From JBAUHN01 sp049680295 (GTDB taxonomy: Bacteria; Pseudomonadota; Alphaproteobacteria; Rhodobacterales; Rhodobacteraceae): DNA of 9,833 bases. A model generated the notes under the pieces. It did not search any database and was not told the DNA's origin. It saw only the letters and a program-made list of their open reading frames with translations. Position 1 is the stretch's first letter; the number at the start of each line of letters is the position of its first letter. Location of the stretch: positions 1 to 9,833 of the forward strand of contig JBAUHN010000326.1 in assembly GCA_049680295.1 (NCBI GenBank), given 5' to 3'. The translations under genes were made by a program, and so were the position numbers. Shown here piece by piece: positions 1-6,493 of the stretch.

Positions 1-108
1 TTTGCGTGTAAAGCGTTCTTCTTGCGCGGCCGCCACGATGCGCCCGTCGATCAGCAATGCAGCGGCGCTGTCGTGGTAATACGCCGAAATACCTAAAATC
101 GCGACCAT
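1..108 (-). CDS. Carbamoyltransferase (NodU/CmcH family), N-terminal fragment
   Basis: Only the first 36 codons are in the window; the gene continues past the left edge. The N-terminus reads MVAILGISAYYHDSAAALL and continues with a GRIVAAAQEERFTRK segment. This is the characteristic opening of the NodU/CmcH/TobZ O-carbamoyltransferases: a Kae1-like nucleotide-binding fold with a conserved HDSAA stretch followed by an AxxEERFTRxKHD-type segment. Family members transfer a carbamoyl group from carbamoyl phosphate, via carbamoyl-adenylate, to a hydroxyl of a sugar or natural product; the substrate here cannot be told. The ATG at 106-108 lies two bases after the stop of the DUF5989 gene, with no clear Shine-Dalgarno sequence, so translation is probably coupled to that gene. 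It is the third gene of an SxtJ-DUF5989-carbamoyltransferase run. The family call is firm despite the short fragment; whether the rest is intact cannot be seen. Confidence 0.88.
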   Translation of the reverse strand, partial: MVAILGISAYYHDSAAALLIDGRIVAAAQEERFTRK

Positions 109-110
109 TT

Positions 111-260
111 TTAAAACAACGTATAAATGAAAGGTGCGACAGCAGAGCCTTGGGTCAAAACGATCAGCCCACCTAACAGCACCAGCATCACCAAAATTGG
201 CAATAGCCAGAATTTCTTGCGGGTTCTGATAAAATCCCAAAGTTCACTAACAAATAACAT
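111..260 (-). CDS. DUF5989 family small membrane protein
   Basis: A 49-residue protein: a short amphipathic N-terminus (MLFVSELWDFIRTRKKFWLL) followed by one membrane helix (about residues 18-36) and a conserved tail, LTQGSAVAPFIYTLF. This matches DUF5989, a family of about 50 residues normally encoded beside SxtJ and a carbamoyltransferase; its function is unknown. The reading frame is open further upstream to a TTG at 317, but I chose the internal ATG at 258-260. That start gives the usual family length and has a GGGA element about 7 bases upstream, whereas the extension (MSGPFDALLGARHQTW) looks unlike the family and has no ribosome-binding site. The start lies 62 bases after the SxtJ stop, and the stop is two bases before the carbamoyltransferase ATG. 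The arginine/lysine cluster before the helix (RTRKK) suggests a cytoplasmic N-terminus. Confidence 0.85.
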   Translation of the reverse strand: MLFVSELWDFIRTRKKFWLLPILVMLVLLGGLIVLTQGSAVAPFIYTLF

Positions 261-322
261 AACAAATTCCCAAGTTTGGTGTCTTGCGCCCAAAAGCGCG
301 TCAAAAGGACCGCTCAATACGG

Positions 323-736
323 TTAGAATTGTTTTTTCATTGATGTTTTCGACGCATATTCTTCGTCTACTTCTATCCAGTAGCTTTCAACCGATGGGTC
401 AAGCTTTTGGTTAAGCAAGTCTTTTCCTCTTGCCCGAAAATAGAGCCCGATCGGTGTAACCGTCAGGAAGTAAATCAGCCCCATCACAATCGGCGAGACA
501 ATCTTGTTCAAAAGAAGCCCGAATTTGAACCATGCGACGTTCAATGGTTTCAGGATATTTGGCGCAACAAATGCCAGGATCAAAAATACACCTGCAACCA
601 GTGTGCTCCAAATTCGGATAGCGCCACCGCCCATCAGCGGCCACAGAGCAACAATAAGAAATACGATGCAAAACACGAGACCAAAGGATCGTTCTGATCC
701 CATTTTTACGTCGGTGTTTCCTTGCGTTTCAGACAT
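323..736 (-). CDS. SxtJ family membrane protein
   Basis: 137 residues. After a polar N-terminus comes GSERSFGLVF, then two or three hydrophobic segments (about residues 18-36, 41-62 and 78-97), the stretch PLNVAWFKFGLLLNKIVSPI, and a C-terminal RGKDLLNQKLDPSVESYWI segment. These are the hallmarks of the SxtJ family, named after a gene of the cyanobacterial saxitoxin cluster and widely found next to carbamoyltransferases in bacteria that make no saxitoxin. Its biochemical role is unknown; a membrane partner or scaffold for the carbamoyltransferase is a reasonable inference. The start ATG is supported by AAGGTGA (positions 743-749, minus strand) about six bases upstream. It is the first gene of the three-gene run. 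No convincing sigma-70 promoter was found just upstream. Confidence 0.87.
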   Translation of the reverse strand: MSETQGNTDVKMGSERSFGLVFCIVFLIVALWPLMGGGAIRIWSTLVAGVFLILAFVAPNILKPLNVAWFKFGLLLNKIVSPIVMGLIYFLTVTPIGLYFRARGKDLLNQKLDPSVESYWIEVDEEYASKTSMKKQF

Positions 737-1015
737 TATCAGTCACCTTGTTACCACACATCGAGTTCCCAAAACAAATTGCCAGTGTCATATCTAGTCA
801 CTTGGCAACGGAACAGCGGCCAGCATCGCAAGCTTGAGAACGAAAATCAAGTCCGCCCCACAATTGTCGCCCTGAGAACAACAATCCCGAAAGTTTTTCC
901 GGCACTGTTCGAAATAACCACCGTTATGGCCCAGATTATTCGACCCTGAATTGCGAATCGACCTTGTGCCGATGTCGACTAACGATTCCCAAAAACGCTT
1001 GTCTTCGATGTTGAA
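737..1015. other. Gap without a supportable gene, upstream of the SxtJ gene
   Basis: About 280 bases between the SxtJ start and the IS-like scar. Open frames exist on both strands (for example a minus-strand frame 794-1081) but are rich in Cys, Asn and Gly without a recognisable domain and have no ribosome-binding site, so I do not call them genes. The stretch should contain the promoter of the SxtJ operon, but no good -35/-10 pair stands out. Reading the minus strand just left of the IS-like end gives the peptide NIEDKRFWESLVDIGTRS, which is protein-like and then degrades. It could be a relic of a coding sequence, for example the N-terminus of an amidohydrolase-type enzyme, but this is weak. 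Confidence 0.4.
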
Positions 1016-1068
1016 TGTCATTGAGAACTGACCCGTTAGCCCCATAAACTGACCCCAGAGTCCTGACC
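1016..1068. mobile_element. Possible orphan end of an IS21-like insertion sequence
   Basis: Starting at TGTCATTG (1016) there are two copies of AACTGACCC (1026-1034 and 1047-1055), spaced exactly 21 bases, followed by a weaker CTGACC (1063-1068). Ends that begin with TGT and carry several sub-terminal repeats of this kind, often with an ACTGACCC core, are typical of IS21-family elements. If so, the outer boundary is at 1016 and the element's interior should lie to the right. No transposase (IstA/IstB-like) reading frame is present there; the sequence runs at once into the small frame at 1069-1155 and the exporter operon. It is therefore at most a remnant left by a deletion. No second end or target duplication was found in the window. 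Family assignment is from pattern memory and needs a database comparison. Confidence 0.35.
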
Positions 1069-1155
1069 TTAAACAAGCCACAAAGTCTGGCCTGACGCCA
1101 CGGCTCCGACCGTCGATATCAACGCGAGAATTGTCATGCGCCCATACCTACCCAT
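1069..1155 (-). CDS. Short signal-peptide-like reading frame, possibly a truncated gene
   Basis: A 28-codon frame (MGRYGRMTILALISTVGAVA, then SGQTLWLV and a TAA stop). Its ATG at 1153-1155 overlaps the end of the upstream permease gene by 8 bases (ATGGGTAG), the arrangement expected of a translationally coupled downstream gene. The two arginines followed by a hydrophobic core and a small-residue AVASG stretch resemble a Sec signal peptide or a short membrane helix. The frame ends immediately next to the IS21-like scar. Two readings fit: the surviving N-terminus of a fifth operon gene (secreted, lipoprotein or outer-membrane component) cut off by an IS-associated deletion, or a genuine tiny membrane protein. 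Chance is also possible at this length. An internal ATG at 1135-1137 is an alternative start. Confidence 0.3.
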   Translation of the reverse strand: MGRYGRMTILALISTVGAVASGQTLWLV

Positions 1156-2350
1156 GAGCACGTAACGCAGTCGTCAAAGGCAGGCGTGTAGCGGCGATTG
1201 CTGGAATTGCACCGCCTAAAACACCCACAGCCAAGCCAAGTAAACCGGCGGTCATCATGACATCGGGTGTGACGGCGAGAAGAAATCCGACATTGGTGTT
1301 GTTTACGCCCACTGTGCTGGCTTGCCAGCCGTTAAACCCCAACCACGAGGCTGAAACGCCAAGTCCCACACCTAATGCCGCAAGCGCAATTGCTTCGAAC
1401 CAGGTGGCCAGGAATGCAGAAAGGCGGCTGAAACCAAGCGCACGAACGGTCGCAATTTCTACGGTGCGGTCGGCGACAGAACTCATCATCGTGTTCAACG
1501 CTCCTGCTGTTGCGCCGATAGCCATCAGAATGGCGACCGGCCATCCGAACAATCGGATCATATCGGCGGTTGGCCCAGACTGTGCGGCGTAAAGATCGGC
1601 TTCAGAAACAGCAAGAAGCGGTGTGTGCGTCATCGCCGCCAGTTGGGTGTTCAGCGTCGCAAGGGCAGATGAATCAGTCAGGCGCACACGCAGGCTTTGC
1701 ACCTGTCCCTGCCTGTCGAATGCGGCACGCGTGGCGTCGAGATCTGCCCAAATCTCGGACTCAAAGGCGCTCCCGTTGGCCGTAAAGTGCCCAACGACCG
1801 TCCAATCCAGCGCGCCCAATCTCACGGTTTCTCCGATACCAAACCCTGCAAAGTCCGCGGCGATACGGGCACCAACCACAACTTCACGCCCACCGGGTCG
1901 AAACTGGCGCCCACCCGAGAGCACCACGCCGTCCCGGATAACGGGTCCGCTGGCCTCTATCCCTCTAAGGGCCAGTGTCCGGGCGGGTGTGTCCTGGTCC
2001 GGCGAGAAACTGATCGAGACAATGATTTCGCGAGAAGCGACAAGTTGCCCAGACGGGTCGCGCATCACACCGATGTCTTTGCTCACACCCAAAAGGCTGC
2101 GCGCCGCATCGCCGGGAATATCAGACCCCGCTTCCTGACTAGTGCCGCCGCCAAGGATAACCGCGACATTGGCCGAGCCTGCACCTGCAAGGGCGATTTC
2201 GAAACCCTTGCTCATTGCAAGGAAACCGGAAAGCACAGCGACGACCAGCGCCACCGATAGTATCATTGACAAAGAGACTGCAAGCCGCCGTGGGATGCTT
2301 GACAGATTTGCGCGGGTCATCGCGAGGGTCTGTTTGATATGCGTAGACAT
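1148..2350 (-). CDS. ABC exporter permease, FtsX/MacB type (second permease)
   Basis: 400 residues with the classic type VII ABC topology: one N-terminal membrane helix (about 22-46), a long periplasmic domain (about 47-260, MacB_PCD-like), then three C-terminal helices (about 268-290, 315-340 and 362-385). The FtsX signature VADRTVEIATVRALGFSRLS follows the second helix; this is the coupling-helix region that contacts the ATPase. Such permeases power extrusion of lipids, peptides, drugs or envelope material by mechanotransmission across the periplasm. The ATG (2348-2350) lies 5 bases after the stop of the preceding permease, with AAGG overlapping that stop region. The two permeases are clearly different from each other, so the membrane unit is probably a heterodimer, as in LolCE, rather than a MacB homodimer. 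The C-terminus (PLTTALRAHG) looks complete. The substrate is not predictable. Confidence 0.9.
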   Translation of the reverse strand: MSTHIKQTLAMTRANLSSIPRRLAVSLSMILSVALVVAVLSGFLAMSKGFEIALAGAGSANVAVILGGGTSQEAGSDIPGDAARSLLGVSKDIGVMRDPSGQLVASREIIVSISFSPDQDTPARTLALRGIEASGPVIRDGVVLSGGRQFRPGGREVVVGARIAADFAGFGIGETVRLGALDWTVVGHFTANGSAFESEIWADLDATRAAFDRQGQVQSLRVRLTDSSALATLNTQLAAMTHTPLLAVSEADLYAAQSGPTADMIRLFGWPVAILMAIGATAGALNTMMSSVADRTVEIATVRALGFSRLSAFLATWFEAIALAALGVGLGVSASWLGFNGWQASTVGVNNTNVGFLLAVTPDVMMTAGLLGLAVGVLGGAIPAIAATRLPLTTALRAHG

Positions 2351-2355
2351 GGGCT

Positions 2356-3498
2356 TTACCTTGTTCTGAAAGCGGAAACGATAGCGGTGCGCATGGCACT
2401 AATTGCAGGAAGTGCTCCTGTGGCGATCCCAAGGATGAGAATGGCAGCGCAGGCTTTGGCTATGACAAGCGGGGTTAGGGCGAGACCCAGTGCCGCGCCG
2501 GAAAATATCGTTGCCAGTTTGGCAAGCGCCAGGCCGATAGAGCCACCAACGACAAAGATCAGCAGCGTTTCGGCCAAAACCAGCGTCATGATCCGCAAGC
2601 GCGAGAAACCAAGCGTTTTCAACACACCAATTTCGAACCGCCGTTCGCGCACGGCAAAGAACATTGTGTTAATGATAATCATCAACAACGTGACAAAGGC
2701 GGCCCCGGTGACAAGACTTACGATCATGCCGATGTCAGCATATTGTCGCATAAAGGCTTCTAGAAACTGCTTTTCGGACTGGGTGCGCGTTGGCGCAGCC
2801 GAGTTCGCAAAAAGCGCATCAATCCGGGCGGCTACCTCGGCCGGGCTAACGCCATCGCTTGGAAGCAGCACAAAGGCATTCACGGTGTCTCGCGCCGTTG
2901 CACGGTTGGCGTTTACGTAATCATATCGCGCAATCGCAAAATAAGTGTCGGTGCTGGCGCTTTGACCTTCAAAAATACCTGCGATCTCAAAACGCCAGTT
3001 GCGACTGCCACCCTGCTGCGCAATCTCGAATGCGGTGACGGTTATTCGGTCCCCGATGGCCCATTCATTGGCGTCAGCCAACGCACGACCCACCAGAATG
3101 CGGTCACGCGCACCGTCTATCGCGTCGATCAATGCGGACGTCAGGCCAAGTTCGGGACCACTGACCGCCATCATCGTTTGTGGATCCGTTGCGCTGATGG
3201 ACACCACGTTTTTTTCGACCTCAACAAAACCGCGCAACCGCGTCATATACCCGACCGCGGCGACATCCGACTGCGCCGCGATCCGACTGAGATACGCCAG
3301 CGGTAATGGGTGCGTCATGCCTGCTGTGCTGCTGACTCCAAGGACCTCATCTCTTGCCGCGGACGATCCTTGCGATCCCGCCACGAAACTGGCCAACAGA
3401 CCGTAGATCAGAAATGCCACTGCAACACAGATCATCAAAAGGATGGTGCGCAGCGGTTTGCGCCAGGTGTTCTTTCGCGTCAATTCAAAGAATGTCAT
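2356..3498 (-). CDS. ABC exporter permease, FtsX/MacB type (first permease)
   Basis: 380 residues. It opens with ELTRKNTWRKPLRT, the short cytoplasmic N-terminus typical of FtsX-type permeases, followed by helix 1 (about 18-40), a periplasmic domain (about 41-255) and helices at about 257-283, 305-330 and 345-373. The coupling motif RERRFEIGVLKTLGFSRLR sits after helix 2 (residues 284-302). Its ATG shares one base with the ATPase stop (TGATG), so translation is coupled; an AAAAGGG element lies upstream inside the ATPase gene. With the next permease it should form the heterodimeric membrane core, energised by the ATPase at 3498-4205 and extended into the periplasm by the adaptor at 4216-5313. 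The topology is LolC/E-like, but the gene is not a lipoprotein-release permease by context, because an HlyD-type adaptor is present. Confidence 0.9.
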   Translation of the reverse strand: MTFFELTRKNTWRKPLRTILLMICVAVAFLIYGLLASFVAGSQGSSAARDEVLGVSSTAGMTHPLPLAYLSRIAAQSDVAAVGYMTRLRGFVEVEKNVVSISATDPQTMMAVSGPELGLTSALIDAIDGARDRILVGRALADANEWAIGDRITVTAFEIAQQGGSRNWRFEIAGIFEGQSASTDTYFAIARYDYVNANRATARDTVNAFVLLPSDGVSPAEVAARIDALFANSAAPTRTQSEKQFLEAFMRQYADIGMIVSLVTGAAFVTLLMIIINTMFFAVRERRFEIGVLKTLGFSRLRIMTLVLAETLLIFVVGGSIGLALAKLATIFSGAALGLALTPLVIAKACAAILILGIATGALPAISAMRTAIVSAFRTR

Positions 3499-4205
3499 CA
3501 GGCAGCCCTTTTCCGTTCAACGAAGCATCCCTTATCAAGATGCAAGGTCCGCTTTGCGTGGCTTGCGGCCTCTGGGTCATGCGTTACCATGATGATCGTC
3601 TTGCCCAGTTCCTGATTGAGAAATGACAGCATCTGTAGCACGTCATCAGCAGATTTCCGGTCCAGATCGCCTGTCGGCTCGTCACACAATAACAGGTCCG
3701 GATCCGATACAATTGCGCGGGCGATGCCGACACGTTGCTGCTGTCCGCCCGACATCATTGACGGGTATTGACGTTCACGCCCTGCAAGCCCCACAAGGTC
3801 AAGCACCTTGGTTACCCTGTCACGTCGATCTTTGGCCGACAGAGGTTTAAGAAGCAGAGGCAGTTCGACGTTTTCGGCTGCATTCAACATCGGAAGAAGG
3901 TTGTAGAACTGAAAAACGATGCCCATGTGATGCGCGCGCCACGCGGCACGGGCCCCTTCGCCCATCTGGTTCAGATGGCAGTCGCCTATCCGCAGTTCAC
4001 CTGCATCCGCGTGGTCAATGCCAGCGAGCATGTTGAGCAGTGTCGATTTACCCGACCCCGACGGGCCCATGATCGCGACGAAATCGCCCTGCGGAATGTC
4101 GAGGTTGAGATCATCAAAAATTGTGATCGCTTCGCCACCGATTTTATACCCTTTTTGCACATGCCTTAGCGATATGAAGGGAGTTTGATTTTCAGATTCA
4201 AGCAT
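3498..4205 (-). CDS. ABC exporter ATP-binding protein (LolD/MacB-like)
   Basis: 235 residues, a single nucleotide-binding domain with every motif intact: Walker A GPSGSGKST (47-55), Q-loop Gln99 in VFQFYNLLP, signature MSGGQQQRV (151-159, Met in place of the usual Leu), Walker B LLLCDEP with catalytic Glu176, D-loop GDLD (179-182) and switch His209 in VTHD. The HMGIVFQFYNLLPMLNAAENVELPL region is characteristic of the LolD/FtsE/MacB group that pairs with FtsX-type permeases. The protein is cytoplasmic and hydrolyses ATP to drive the two permeases. The start ATG has a strong AGGAG about 8 bases upstream and follows the adaptor stop by 10 bases; the stop overlaps the first permease start. The gene order adaptor-ATPase-permease-permease is common for split MacAB-like pumps. 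Confidence 0.95.
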   Translation of the reverse strand: MLESENQTPFISLRHVQKGYKIGGEAITIFDDLNLDIPQGDFVAIMGPSGSGKSTLLNMLAGIDHADAGELRIGDCHLNQMGEGARAAWRAHHMGIVFQFYNLLPMLNAAENVELPLLLKPLSAKDRRDRVTKVLDLVGLAGRERQYPSMMSGGQQQRVGIARAIVSDPDLLLCDEPTGDLDRKSADDVLQMLSFLNQELGKTIIMVTHDPEAASHAKRTLHLDKGCFVERKRAA

Positions 4206-4215
4206 GTGTTTGCTC

Positions 4216-5313
4216 CTAGTGAGTTTTGAGAGGGGTTGCGAAAATGCGGATGCGGGCGGCCATGTTGGGGCGGATACCTGCCGGGGGCGTATCCAGCGTC
4301 AAACGGATAGTCACGGTTCCTTTTGCGGCGGAGATCTGAGGGGCGATCCGGGCCAGCGCGATCGTGAAGGGGTGATCGGGAAAGCCATCCAACACGGCCT
4401 CGCCTTGTAGGCCAGATCGCAACATCGCGATGTTTGCCTCGGCCACATCCGCGTCGATAAACAGCGCATCCGTGTTGGTAATTGTCAGCAGGCTTTGGCC
4501 ATCAATCCGTCCAAGAACGGTATCGCCAGCGGTGGCGTTCAATTCTGTGACAGTGCCGGAAATCGGTGCGCGCAGGGTCAATGCCTCTACCGGTTCACGG
4601 GCGATCCGGATCGCTAAGTCCGCCGTTGTAATGTTTAGCCTGCCCTGCGCCACAGCATTTTTCGCGACGTGCAGTGCACGTTTTGCGTCATCCACCTGAA
4701 GGTCGGTGGCAACGCCGCGCGCGGCCAACGCGTGCGTCCGATCAAGCAGCGCCTGTGCTTGAGCAAGGTCAATTTCACGCGCGGCCAATGCAAGATTTTC
4801 CGAAATCAGCGCCGCTTGTGCCTGTTCAAGTGCAAAGTGGGCGCGTTTATCCTCAAGAACGGCGACGATCTGACCGGCCTCAACCCATTCACCCAGATCA
4901 ACCAAAACACGACTTAACGCGCCGCCATATTTGGCAAAGACCGCAGTAGTTTGCGGAGCCACAACATAGCCGGATCCAGCGATCTCTCGGGGTGCCAGAA
5001 TGGGCACAACAACGGCAGAAGGCTGTGTGCCGCCTGCTGCTACCGTCTGTTCGCTTGATGCGGCAACGGGCCTTTCAGGTGCTGGTGCAGCGGCGACTGT
5101 TTGATCTGGAAACACCTTTCTGGCGTGTTCCACGATCGCAGGCCAACTTGCCGCGGCGAGGCCCGTGAATGCGACGATTGCGGTCAGGCTTAAGCCAAGG
5201 GCAAACCTTCGCGCGCGTCGCGGCGATGAGTGCACTGGTTCAGGGAAAGGTGTTGCGGAAAGCGACTTCAGCGTTTCGGCAATCCTAAGGTCATGTGTGT
5301 TTATCTGTTTCAT
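4216..5313 (-). CDS. HlyD/MacA-type periplasmic adaptor subunit of the ABC exporter
   Basis: 365 residues. An unusually long cytoplasmic N-terminus (about 36 residues, ending in PRRARRF) precedes a membrane anchor (about 37-57). Next come a low-complexity Ala/Val/Pro linker (about 70-105), the first half of a biotinyl-lipoyl domain (GSGYVVAP to AVLED, about 113-155), an Ala/Leu/Glu-rich alpha-helical hairpin (about 156-242), the second lipoyl half with the hallmark LRAPISGTV (247-255), and a beta-barrel region (about 278-345, including VTIRLTLDTPPAGIRPNM). This is the membrane-fusion protein that would link the FtsX-type permeases to an outer-membrane channel; no TolC-like gene is in the window. 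It heads the operon. No strong Shine-Dalgarno sequence precedes the ATG; the next start in frame lies inside the structured region, so the start is kept. A large inverted repeat sits about 34 bases upstream (5347-5389). Confidence 0.9.
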   Translation of the reverse strand: MKQINTHDLRIAETLKSLSATPFPEPVHSSPRRARRFALGLSLTAIVAFTGLAAASWPAIVEHARKVFPDQTVAAAPAPERPVAASSEQTVAAGGTQPSAVVVPILAPREIAGSGYVVAPQTTAVFAKYGGALSRVLVDLGEWVEAGQIVAVLEDKRAHFALEQAQAALISENLALAAREIDLAQAQALLDRTHALAARGVATDLQVDDAKRALHVAKNAVAQGRLNITTADLAIRIAREPVEALTLRAPISGTVTELNATAGDTVLGRIDGQSLLTITNTDALFIDADVAEANIAMLRSGLQGEAVLDGFPDHPFTIALARIAPQISAAKGTVTIRLTLDTPPAGIRPNMAARIRIFATPLKTH

Positions 5314-5346
5314 GTCGTCAGGATTGAACGATCCAACACAAAGCGA

Positions 5347-5389
5347 GACCTTTATCGCGATTTAGGCGTGCTCAATCGCGATAAAGGTC
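5347..5389. promoter_or_regulatory. Perfect 16-bp inverted repeat, candidate operator of the exporter operon
   Basis: The left arm GACCTTTATCGCGATT (5347-5362) and right arm AATCGCGATAAAGGTC (5374-5389) are exact reverse complements separated by 11 bases. The repeat lies between the AraC gene stop (5414) and the adaptor start (5313). It could fold as a terminator of the AraC transcript, but no T-run follows on the minus strand. The outer 10 bases of each arm recur in a second palindrome in front of the AraC gene (6494-6519), so an operator is the better reading. A convincing -35/-10 pair for the exporter operon was not found around it, which would fit activator-dependent transcription. Confidence 0.6.
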
Positions 5390-5413
5390 CAGGCGAACAC
5401 ACATGGTTCTGCG

Positions 5414-6469
5414 TCATACGGCCCGCCCGATCGTTTCGCGCCACTGAAGCGGCGACGTTTCAGTGACACGCCGGAATTCGCGATTGAAATTGGACTTGGT
5501 CTGAAAACCTACGTCAAACATGATCTCTGTGACCGACTTTTCGGTATGAGTTAGCAATGTGCAGGCTTCGGATATTCGGTATTCGTTCACATATTGCGAC
5601 ACGTTCTTGGCCGTCGCGCGATTGATAGCAGATGAAATCTGACGGGCTGTTATCCCGGTTTTGCGTGCCAACCGATCAAGGTTGAGGTTCGGATCACGGT
5701 AAACGCTCTTTTCGGTCATGATTTTTTTGATCGCAGCAAGGACCTCTTTGTCCTCGACGGTTTCTGGCTCTTGCTGTGTATCGCTGGCCTCAAAAGGCAT
5801 ATGGCTGCGGCTGGCATAAGCAGCGGCAATCGACAAAAACAACAGCCCGCCCAGGTTGCCAGCTGCAATTGCAGGGATCGCGTTCTCACCGCGTGTCCAT
5901 GCGAAGTCAAGAAAGACAAAAATATCCAACATTGCCGTCAAAAGAAGGAAACAGGCAGTAAATAATATCGCACGATATGCCGGCTGCGCGCCCTCAAATG
6001 GTGCAAGGCGTAAAGCATCGGTTCCAGGTCGCATCAGCAGAAGGATTGCAACGGCATAACTGACGAATATCGAAACAAGTGCCACGTCAATTGCGTCTCG
6101 CCAAAACACGGTGAGGCAAAAGATGACCAAAGCAGGTATCACGTTTGGCCAGACCTGACGCACGAATGATCCTTGGGGTTTCCGGACCAGTCTTGAAACG
6201 CCAGCATATGCAAGAACTGGAACCAATACTGCAAGGGTTGGCGCGGCATACCTGACGCTGTCCACTCCATATCCCCACCTCAGTCCCGACAAGAACGATT
6301 GTGCAGCACCAACCAAGATTAGCGCAAGAAAGGGTAAGTTGTGTGGTTTGTCCGTGTCACGCCAAACAACAGCAAGCCAGAGAACAATCAGTAGAATGGA
6401 GACCACAAACGGGAACGGGACAAAAAGCATAGGCAGGACCTTGAAGATACGGGGCGACAACTGGGCCAT
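5414..6469 (-). CDS. Membrane-embedded AraC-family regulator (seven-helix N-terminus)
   Basis: 351 residues. The first 220 residues hold about seven hydrophobic helices (roughly 14-36, 46-63, 75-94, 107-124, 128-146, 166-188 and 199-219) instead of the usual cupin-type effector domain. An acidic linker (about 225-242) leads to an AraC/XylS DNA-binding domain (about 250-346) with two helix-turn-helix units: LDRLARKTGITARQISSAIN (264-283) and a second at about 312-333 ending in the typical VGFQTKSNFNREFRRVT. Membrane-anchored AraC proteins of this layout are known as a subgroup; the signal sensed here is unknown. Because the DNA-binding half must be cytoplasmic, a signal in the membrane or periplasm is likely. 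The gene is co-directional with the exporter operon, 100 bases upstream of it. There is no clear Shine-Dalgarno sequence at this ATG; Met14 is an alternative start. Control of the exporter is inferred from position and the shared palindrome. Confidence 0.88.
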   Translation of the reverse strand: MAQLSPRIFKVLPMLFVPFPFVVSILLIVLWLAVVWRDTDKPHNLPFLALILVGAAQSFLSGLRWGYGVDSVRYAAPTLAVLVPVLAYAGVSRLVRKPQGSFVRQVWPNVIPALVIFCLTVFWRDAIDVALVSIFVSYAVAILLLMRPGTDALRLAPFEGAQPAYRAILFTACFLLLTAMLDIFVFLDFAWTRGENAIPAIAAGNLGGLLFLSIAAAYASRSHMPFEASDTQQEPETVEDKEVLAAIKKIMTEKSVYRDPNLNLDRLARKTGITARQISSAINRATAKNVSQYVNEYRISEACTLLTHTEKSVTEIMFDVGFQTKSNFNREFRRVTETSPLQWRETIGRAV

Positions 6470-6493
6470 GTGTGGCTGTGTTCGACAAAAGGC

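Noticed and set aside
261..317. TTG at 317 as start of the DUF5989 gene, giving 68 residues
   Set aside because: There is no Shine-Dalgarno sequence, the extension is unlike the family, and the internal ATG gives the usual length of about 50 residues.
794..1081. Minus-strand frame of 95 codons in the gap before the SxtJ gene
   Set aside because: It crosses the IS-like repeats, has no ribosome-binding site, starts with a non-ATG codon, and its composition (clustered Cys, Asn, Gly) is not protein-like.
1623..2260. Long plus-strand frames antisense to the second permease
   Set aside because: They are shadows of a well-supported coding region, with Pro/Ser/Arg-rich translations and no domain.
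5347..5389. Inverted repeat as a rho-independent terminator of the AraC gene
   Set aside because: No T-run follows the stem on the minus strand, and its arms are shared with a palindrome located upstream of the AraC gene, which points to protein binding.
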